Assembly (NCBI RefSeq): GCF_003231275.1
Contig: NZ_QKVL01000035.1
Span: forward strand, 1-62,315
Length of the DNA stretch: 62,315 bases
Source of the DNA: Pseudomonas huaxiensis
GTDB taxonomy: Bacteria; Pseudomonadota; Gammaproteobacteria; Pseudomonadales; Pseudomonadaceae
Direction of reading: 5' to 3'
The position numbers and the translations under genes were made by a program. Below, one piece after another: positions 59,888-62,315 of this stretch; the first letter of the stretch is position 1; each line of letters begins with the position of its first letter. The notes beneath the pieces were generated by a model. It was given only the letters and a program-made list of their open reading frames with translations. It did not search any database and had not been told where the DNA came from.

Positions 59888-62113
59888 ATGTCCACCCGAT
59901 CCAAGATCATCTACACCTTCACCGACGAAGCCCCGGCACTCGCCACCTACTCGCTGCTCCCCATCGTCGAAGCCTTCACCGCTACTGCCGACATCGCAGT
60001 AGAAACCCGGGACATCTCTCTCGCCGCCCGTCTCCTCTCCGCCTTCCCAGAACAACTCGGCGCCGAAAAGCAAGTGGCCGACCATCTGGCGGAACTGGGA
60101 CAACTGGCGACAACCCCGGAAGCCAACATCATCAAGCTGCCGAACATCAGCGCCTCGGTTCCACAACTGAAGGCCGCGATCAAGGAGCTGCAAGCCAAGG
60201 GCTTCAACATTCCGGACTACCCGGAAGCACCGGCCAACGACGCCGAGAAAGAAGCCAAGGCACGCTACGACCGCATCAAGGGCAGCGCCGTGAACCCGGT
60301 TCTGCGCGAGGGCAACTCTGACCGCCGCGCACCACTGTCGGTCAAGAACTACGCCCGCAAACACCCGCACAAGATGGGTGCCTGGGCCGCTGACTCGAAG
60401 TCCCATGTCGCTCACATGAGCAACGGCGACTTCTACGGCAGCGAAAAAGCCGCCCTCATCGAAGCCGATGACAGCCTGCGTATCGAATTGCTGGGCAAAG
60501 ACGGTTCCACCACCGTCCTGAAAGAAAAAACCTCGGTCAAGGCCGGCGAAATCATCGATTGCGCCGTACTGAGCACCAAGGCCCTGCGCGCCTTCATCGC
60601 CGCTGAAATCGAAGACGCCAAGGCTCAGGGCGTGCTGCTGTCGGTTCACCTGAAAGCCACCATGATGAAAGTCTCCGACCCAATCATGTTCGGCCAGATC
60701 GTTGCCGAGTACTACGCGGACGCGCTGAACAAGAACGCCGCCATCCTTGAGCAGATCGGTTTCAACCTGAACAACGGCATCGGCGACCTGTACGCCCGCA
60801 TCAAGAACCTGCCAGCCGAGCAGCAGGCGCAGATCGAAGCCGACATCCAGGCTGTCTATGCCATCCGCCCTGCGCTGGCCATGGTCAACTCCGACAAGGG
60901 CATCACCAACCTGCACGTGCCGAGCGACGTTATCGTCGACGCCTCGATGCCGGCGATGATCCGCGACTCGGGCAAGATGTGGAACACCGAAGGCCAGCTG
61001 CAAGACACCAAGGCTGTCATTCCTGACCGCTGCTACGCGACCATCTACCAGGCCGTGATCGAAGACTGCAAGAAACACGGCGCCTTCGACCCGACCACCA
61101 TGGGCAGCGTACCGAACGTCGGCCTGATGGCGCAGAAAGCCGAAGAGTACGGTTCTCACGACAAGACCTTCCAGGCCAAGGCCGATGGCGTCATCCGCGT
61201 ACTGGACGGCCAGGGCAACCTGCTGCTGCAACAGGACGTCGAAGCCGGCGACATCTTCCGCATGTGCCAGACCAAGGACGCGCCGATCCAGGACTGGGTC
61301 AAGCTCGCCGTCAACCGCGCTCGCGCCAGCAACACTCCAGCGCTGTTCTGGCTCGACCCGCAACGCGCCCACGACGGCGTGCTGATCGAGAAAGTCCAGA
61401 AGTACCTGAAAGACCACGACACCGCTGGCCTGGACATCCGTGTCCTGTCGCCGGTCGAGGCGATGAAGGTTTCGCTGCAGCGTATCCGCGCCGGCCAGGA
61501 CACCATCTCGGTGACCGGTAACGTGCTGCGCGACTACCTGACCGACCTGTTCCCGATCATGGAGCTGGGCACCAGCGCCAAGATGCTGTCGATCGTTCCG
61601 CTGATGAACAACGGCGGCCTGTTCGAAACCGGCGCCGGTGGTTCGGCTCCGAAACACGTACAGCAACTGGTCGAAGAGAACTTCCTGCGCTGGGACTCGC
61701 TGGGCGAATTCCTGGCACTGGCTGCTTCCCTGGAACACCTGGGCAACACCTACGCCAACCCGAAAGCCAAGGTACTGGCTGCCACCCTGGACCAGGCCAC
61801 CGGCCAGTTCCTGGACAGCAACAAGTCCCCTGCGCGCAAGGTCGGCAGCATCGACAACCGCGGTAGCCACTTCTACCTGACCCTGTACTGGGCCCAGGCA
61901 CTGGCTGCACAGACTGAAGATGCCGCACTGCAGGCACGCTTCACTCCGCTGGCCAAAGCCCTGGCTGAGAACGAAGCGACCATCGTCGCCGAGCTCAACG
62001 CCGTTCAAGGCAAGCCCGTCGAAATCGGTGGCTACTACTTCCCCGATGCCGAGCTGACCAGCAAGGTGATGCGCCCAAGCCAGACCCTGAACAGCGCGAT
62101 TGCCGCACTCTAA
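59888..62113 (+). CDS. idh: NADP-dependent isocitrate dehydrogenase, monomeric type
   Basis: 741 residues, the exact size of monomeric IDH from Azotobacter and Pseudomonas. Family blocks include NPVLREGNSDRRAP, KNYARKHPHKMG, KATMMKVSDPIMFG, and FWLDPQRAHD; these bind isocitrate, metal and NADP. It has no sequence similarity to Icd. Having both lets the cell split 2-oxoglutarate supply between two differently controlled enzymes. ATG 59888 follows GAGAG. A GC hairpin ends the gene. Confidence 0.96.
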   Translation: MSTRSKIIYTFTDEAPALATYSLLPIVEAFTATADIAVETRDISLAARLLSAFPEQLGAEKQVADHLAELGQLATTPEANIIKLPNISASVPQLKAAIKELQAKGFNIPDYPEAPANDAEKEAKARYDRIKGSAVNPVLREGNSDRRAPLSVKNYARKHPHKMGAWAADSKSHVAHMSNGDFYGSEKAALIEADDSLRIELLGKDGSTTVLKEKTSVKAGEIIDCAVLSTKALRAFIAAEIEDAKAQGVLLSVHLKATMMKVSDPIMFGQIVAEYYADALNKNAAILEQIGFNLNNGIGDLYARIKNLPAEQQAQIEADIQAVYAIRPALAMVNSDKGITNLHVPSDVIVDASMPAMIRDSGKMWNTEGQLQDTKAVIPDRCYATIYQAVIEDCKKHGAFDPTTMGSVPNVGLMAQKAEEYGSHDKTFQAKADGVIRVLDGQGNLLLQQDVEAGDIFRMCQTKDAPIQDWVKLAVNRARASNTPALFWLDPQRAHDGVLIEKVQKYLKDHDTAGLDIRVLSPVEAMKVSLQRIRAGQDTISVTGNVLRDYLTDLFPIMELGTSAKMLSIVPLMNNGGLFETGAGGSAPKHVQQLVEENFLRWDSLGEFLALAASLEHLGNTYANPKAKVLAATLDQATGQFLDSNKSPARKVGSIDNRGSHFYLTLYWAQALAAQTEDAALQARFTPLAKALAENEATIVAELNAVQGKPVEIGGYYFPDAELTSKVMRPSQTLNSAIAAL

Positions 62114-62135
62114 GGTTCGCTTGACGTAACATCGG

Positions 62136-62160
62136 AAGCCCCGGCCACGCACCGGGGCTT
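62136..62160 (+). terminator. Probable terminator after idh
   Basis: AAGCCCCGG-N7-CCGGGGCTT, 22 bp after the idh stop, followed by CTGCTTTCTG, a weak U tract. Confidence 0.75.
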
Positions 62161-62176
62161 CTGCTTTCTGCGCTAG

Positions 62177-62315
62177 GCTCTGCATGAAAAGCCTTCAGAC
62201 GAAGGTCAGGCAAGGCGAAAACAGCCGAGGAAGCGGAGTTTACGGGCTGTAAATGAGCATTCCGAGGCTGTTTTCAACGCAGCATCACCGAGTATCAAGG
62301 CTTTTCATACAGAGC
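62177..62315. mobile_element. MITE-like element with 19-bp terminal inverted repeats
   Basis: GCTCTGCATGAAAAGCCTT (62177-62195) and the complement of GCTCTGTATGAAAAGCCTT (62297-62315) differ at one base. The inside is also palindromic: AAAACAGCC...GGAA and TTCC...GGCTGTTTT with TTTAC/GTAAA near the centre. The element is 139 bp and has no coding capacity. The right end touches the window edge, so the outer border and any target duplication cannot be seen. Confidence 0.75.

Noticed and set aside
59861..62185. Long open frame (774 codons) on the minus strand
   Set aside because: Antisense to the monomeric isocitrate dehydrogenase; composition is that of a shadow frame.
1..62315. CRISPR array, prophage, integron or insertion sequence with transposase
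   Set aside because: No regularly spaced direct repeats, phage structural genes, integrases or transposases were found on either strand; the only mobile traces are REPINs and the right-edge MITE-like element.

Overview
The window is chromosomal DNA from a fluorescent pseudomonad, most likely of the Pseudomonas fluorescens lineage. The evidence is the conserved block ftsK-lolA-rarA-crcB-serS-cysG next to aat-bpt-infA-clpA-clpS-cspD-icd-idh, the ferulate operon ech-vdh-fcs-thiolase-acyl-CoA dehydrogenase, two unrelated isocitrate dehydrogenases back to back, tusDCBE followed by trpD2, and several families of Pseudomonas-type REP palindromes. I see no rRNA, tRNA, CRISPR array, prophage or transposase gene. 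Genes are tightly packed, with many ATGA overlaps.

Layout. 1-8.6 kb: the N-terminal part of a two-partner-secretion transporter (TpsB) running off the left edge, a TPR protein, then a four-gene overlapping chain (hybrid histidine kinase, EEP phosphodiesterase, cardiolipin synthase ClsB, YbhN) that meets a second, related hybrid kinase tail to tail. 8.6-11 kb: a yeast-type cytosine deaminase, a DJ-1/PfpI protein, and a CSS sensor protein without its EAL domain. 11.1-17.3 kb: an aromatic amino-acid unit (AroP/PheP-type permease, ThDP enzyme, aromatic aminotransferase) with a LysR regulator and a free-standing B3/B4 tRNA-editing-type domain.

17.6-28.6 kb: hydroxycinnamate catabolism. ech, vdh, fcs, a thiolase and an acyl-CoA dehydrogenase form one operon, divergent from a MarR regulator (FerR type). 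An OprD porin and an aromatic-acid MFS transporter are divergent from each other. Three sites of the form TAGTTA-N7-TAAY lie in front of ech, the porin and the MFS gene, and A-rich AANAANAA motifs (Hfq/Crc type) lie in several leaders. 28.7-33.8 kb: a DUF3237 protein, a PotF-like polyamine-binding protein, an outer-membrane channel, a NylB-like serine hydrolase and a divergent TetR regulator. I propose, as inference, that this cluster feeds hydroxycinnamoyl-amine conjugates (phenolamides) into the neighbouring ferulate pathway.

33.8-41.6 kb: a urea amidolyase operon (allophanate hydrolase, urea carboxylase, GntR regulator), divergent from a xanthine/urate-type NCS2 permease. 41.7-52.7 kb: tRNA 2-thiolation (tusDCBE), trpD2, a glutathionyl-hydroquinone reductase, sirohaem synthesis, seryl-tRNA synthetase, the fluoride channel, RarA, LolA and FtsK. 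53.1-62.3 kb: the N-degron branch (aat, bpt, clpS, clpA) with infA and cspD, the two isocitrate dehydrogenases, and at the right edge a 139-bp MITE-like element with 19-bp terminal inverted repeats.
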